Source: Alistipes sp.
GTDB taxonomy: Bacteria; Bacteroidota; Bacteroidia; Bacteroidales; Rikenellaceae
Reading direction: 5' to 3'
Length of the DNA: 42,317 nt
NCBI GenBank assembly: GCA_017935185.1
Contig: JAGBIC010000025.1
Coordinates: 1-42,317, forward strand
Part shown: one piece after another, positions 40,114 to 42,317 of the stretch
Layout: every line of letters begins with the position of its first letter
Position numbering within the stretch: the first letter of the stretch is position 1
The notes under the pieces: generated by a model
What the model was told of the DNA's origin: nothing
The model's input: the letters and a program-made list of their open reading frames with translations, nothing else
The model's database searches: none
Program-made: the position numbers and the translations under genes

Positions 40114-41991
40114 ATGATACTAAACTTTTCAACCATCAAGAGGGCTGCGGCAACAACCCTTGCAGCTATAGTTCTAACTATTCCATCATTGGCACAAGCC
40201 CCCGAGGATGCTATGCAACCTCTTGCGCCAGGCGCTGTTAAACTGACAGACTTTTTCGAGAATGATATACAAAACTCGATAACAAATTGGAATAAAGGAG
40301 TCGTGCCCTACAAGAAATTTGTAGATTTCTTCCGTTACGGACGCGCACAATTCGCATTGGGCGAGATGTGGGGCAAAGCTGTTCGTTCGGGATGTATGTT
40401 CTACCGATACCAGCCCGACGAGGAGCTTAAGCAGATTATGGCTGCAACGGTGAAAGACCTGCTCTCTACACGCCGTTCAAATGGCAGTATCTGCTGTGTG
40501 GATGTTGATAAGCAACCTGATGGTCTGGGAGGTGATATGTGGGAGAGAAAATATGTTTTACTTGGCCTTGATGAATACTATCGCCACGTGGAAGCCGACC
40601 CCGAGGTCTTGAAAGCCATGGAGCAACAAGCGCAATGCATCATCGACCAGGTAGGCGAAGCCCCAAAAGTGTCGTTGGTATCACTAGGCTGGAGTCCAAA
40701 CCGTATCGAGTCATGCACGCTTCTGGAGCCCTTCATGCGTCTATATAATTGGACAGGCAAAAAGAAATATTTAGACTTCGCCACCTACATTGTATCTACA
40801 GGAGGTTCAATGGGTTACAACATCTTCCAGCAGGCTCTGGACAATGTCCCGCCGCACAAGATGGGTGGCCCATACCCAAAAGCATACGAAATGATGTCGA
40901 TGTTTGAGGGTCTGGTCGAGTATTATCGCGCAACAGGCGAAGAGAAGTGGAAGCAGTGCTTTATGAACCTCTATAACAATATCCGCCACAACGAGATAAC
41001 CATCATCGGCAACGGTGGTGGCGACCTTCCATACCACCCTGCTGTTATGGGAGAAGGTTGGGATAACACAGCACTCGAGCAGACCAATCCCTCTATCACC
41101 CGCATGATGGAGACATGTGTGGGAGTTACATGGATGAAATTCTGCAGCCAGATTTTGCGACTCACAGGCGATGTTTCAACCGTCGATGAGATCGAGAAAT
41201 ATATCTACAACGGATTGCTGGGAGCTATGAAACCCTCAGGAGATGGATTTAGCTACGTAAACCTTCTGAATGGTGAGAAAGTCACCAACTACGGCTGGGG
41301 ATGGAATTTCGATGGCCAGCAGGTGACATGCTGTAATCTGAACGGCCCGATGGGATTGGCTTATATTCCTTACGTTGCCGTAATGAATTCGAAAATAGGG
41401 CCGGTCGTAAATCTCTACAACGCTTTGGAAGCTAAGACTACAACTCCAAAAGGAAACAAGCTTACATTATCATTAAAAACCATCTTCCCAAAAGATAACA
41501 ATGTCGTAGTTGAAGTAAATCCCGACCGCAAAGAGCAATTCACACTACGCTTGCGTATCCCATCATGGAGCGACAATACGATTGTGAAACTCAATGGTCA
41601 CCGAGTTGACAATGTCGTAAAAGGTGAATATCTGGCATTGGAGCGCAAATGGCGCAAAGGTGACAAAATCGAGCTCACATTTGATATGAAGTGTCGCTTG
41701 ATTGACGCACCCAAAAGCAGCAACAGGGATGGTGACAACTTTCAGGCTGTGATATACGGCCCGATTGTTCTTGCGCGCGATGAAAATACCGATGCTGATT
41801 ACAACAAGCCCGTGCAGGTAATAGCAAACGCAGAAGGCCTGGTAGATATCAAGCGCACCAACCCCACACTCGCCACTACCCGCCAAGAGTTTATTGTTCC
41901 GACCACGGATGGCGACATTCGCATGATAGACTATGCATCAGTTAACGGATGGAATGGCAAAAAGGTCTGCACGTGGCTGCCGAAAAAATAA
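40114..41991 (+). CDS. GH127 beta-L-arabinofuranosidase-like enzyme
   Basis: A 625-residue exported enzyme with a signal peptide ending near SLAQA (about 29) and an (alpha/alpha)6 barrel followed by beta domains. The zinc-thiolate site of GH127 is complete: Glu333 and Cys335 in MMETCVG, and Cys406-Cys407 in VTCCNLNG, the first of which would be the nucleophile. The likely acid/base is Glu314 in VMGEGWD. The family removes beta-L-arabinofuranose, though some subgroups act on other sugars. It follows cutC by 37 bp and lies opposite the xylose genes, consistent with breakdown of arabinose-decorated glycans. Confidence 0.87.
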   Translation: MILNFSTIKRAAATTLAAIVLTIPSLAQAPEDAMQPLAPGAVKLTDFFENDIQNSITNWNKGVVPYKKFVDFFRYGRAQFALGEMWGKAVRSGCMFYRYQPDEELKQIMAATVKDLLSTRRSNGSICCVDVDKQPDGLGGDMWERKYVLLGLDEYYRHVEADPEVLKAMEQQAQCIIDQVGEAPKVSLVSLGWSPNRIESCTLLEPFMRLYNWTGKKKYLDFATYIVSTGGSMGYNIFQQALDNVPPHKMGGPYPKAYEMMSMFEGLVEYYRATGEEKWKQCFMNLYNNIRHNEITIIGNGGGDLPYHPAVMGEGWDNTALEQTNPSITRMMETCVGVTWMKFCSQILRLTGDVSTVDEIEKYIYNGLLGAMKPSGDGFSYVNLLNGEKVTNYGWGWNFDGQQVTCCNLNGPMGLAYIPYVAVMNSKIGPVVNLYNALEAKTTTPKGNKLTLSLKTIFPKDNNVVVEVNPDRKEQFTLRLRIPSWSDNTIVKLNGHRVDNVVKGEYLALERKWRKGDKIELTFDMKCRLIDAPKSSNRDGDNFQAVIYGPIVLARDENTDADYNKPVQVIANAEGLVDIKRTNPTLATTRQEFIVPTTDGDIRMIDYASVNGWNGKKVCTWLPKK

Positions 41992-42146
41992 ATGGTTACG
42001 CCCCTAAAAAAACAACAGAGTTGGGATACGAGAGAGGGCAAGATCTATAGATATATTTGTTAGATTACTCGGATTGCCCACTAAAAAAGAGGGTGTATAA
42101 AATCAAAAGATAATAGAGAACTAGGGGTACATCGCACGCTAAACAT
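41992..42146. other. Gap without a gene
   Basis: No reading frame of note. A plus-strand TATATTTG at 42052-42059 resembles a -7 box but has no TTTG at the right distance and no gene downstream on that strand. Confidence 0.4.
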
Positions 42147-42186
42147 AAAGCAGCCTGCCTAACGAACATGTTAGGCAGGCTGCTTT
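42147..42186. terminator. Terminator after the decarboxylase beta subunit gene
   Basis: The arm at 42147-42163 is an exact reverse complement of 42170-42186 (17 bp) with a 6-nt loop, beginning AAAGCAGCCTGCC. It lies 24 bp beyond the stop codon of the minus-strand gene. Confidence 0.85.
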
Positions 42187-42210
42187 GTTGTATAATATAT
42201 AAGGTATATA

Positions 42211-42317
42211 TTATCCGTGGAATGCCAACAAGATACCGGCAGCAACGGCAGAACCGATTACACCTGTTACGTTGGGACCCATAGCGTGCATCAAAAGGAA
42301 GTTAGAGGGGTTCTCAG
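42211..42317 (-). CDS. Sodium-translocating decarboxylase beta subunit, 3' end only
   Basis: Only the last 34 codons are in the window: [15 protein letters not shown], then [19 protein letters not shown] and a stop. This is the well-conserved C-terminus of the membrane beta subunit of oxaloacetate or methylmalonyl-CoA decarboxylases (OadB/MmdB), which couples decarboxylation to sodium export. The gene begins beyond the right edge. Which decarboxylase it serves cannot be told from this part; in Bacteroidales the methylmalonyl-CoA enzyme of propionate formation is common. Confidence 0.85.
   Translation of the reverse strand, partial: ENPSNFLLMHAMGPNVTGVIGSAVAAGILLAFHG

Noticed and set aside
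28859-41991. Classical polysaccharide utilisation locus
   Set aside because: No SusC/SusD genes, so the term does not fit; described as a pentose-glycan gene set instead.
1-42317. CRISPR arrays, transposons, tRNA genes or phage remnants
   Set aside because: No regularly spaced repeats, transposase motifs, terminal inverted repeats or cloverleaf patterns were seen on either strand by eye.

Overview
The window is from a Bacteroidota genome, most likely order Bacteroidales. Promoters of the Bacteroidetes type can be read upstream of many genes (TTTG, a 20-nt spacer, then TAnnTTTG). Shine-Dalgarno sequences are not evident. Several families are typical of the phylum: Porin_10-type porin, DUF5606, DUF5689, DUF4923, a NUDIX-type sugar regulator and GH127. 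A cysteate-synthase-like enzyme would fit a sulfonolipid maker such as Alistipes or a relative, but the genus is an inference. There are no rRNA or tRNA genes, insertion sequences, CRISPR arrays or phage genes. This looks like ordinary, densely coded chromosome.

Layout, left part (1-20.5 kb). queG (-) is followed by an acyl-CoA ligase (+). Next is an envelope operon on the minus strand (pssA, porin, lytic transglycosylase), divergent from manC (+). A plus-strand run then carries an OPT peptide transporter, peptidase T, a flavin reductase-like protein, a two-domain NAD synthetase and a DUF4923 protein. An SGNH hydrolase (-) lies back to back with the cysteate synthase-like gene and manA (+). 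A DUF5606 gene and an MscS channel (-) face two overlapping DUF5689 lipoprotein genes (+). Convergent gene pairs are separated by perfect or near-perfect hairpins that act as bidirectional terminators.

Middle (20.5-28.8 kb). On the minus strand are obgE, a large outer-membrane beta-barrel protein and pepD. On the plus strand are a secreted beta-propeller protein resembling GH43, free methionine sulfoxide reductase, and an overlapping pair of a membrane protein and a winged-helix regulator.

Right part (28.8-42.3 kb). This is a pentose-glycan region. A NUDIX-family regulator, xylulokinase and xylose isomerase form one minus-strand unit closed by a strong terminator. It is followed by GH31, GH43_12-like and a second GH43 enzyme in a tight row. 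Divergent on the plus strand are cutC and a GH127 beta-L-arabinofuranosidase. Together they would trim xylose- and arabinose-containing oligosaccharides and feed xylose into xylulose-5-phosphate. No SusC/SusD pair and no xylose permease are present. The window ends inside the 3' end of a sodium-pumping decarboxylase beta subunit (-).

Most notable observations: the NAD synthetase has lost the catalytic cysteine of its glutaminase domain; the gene that would usually be called threonine synthase reads as a cysteate synthase; the NUDIX regulator has a ruined catalytic box and two 21-bp imperfect inverted repeats in its upstream region, one overlapping its own promoter; and the pssA/manC promoters are packed head to head within 28 bp.
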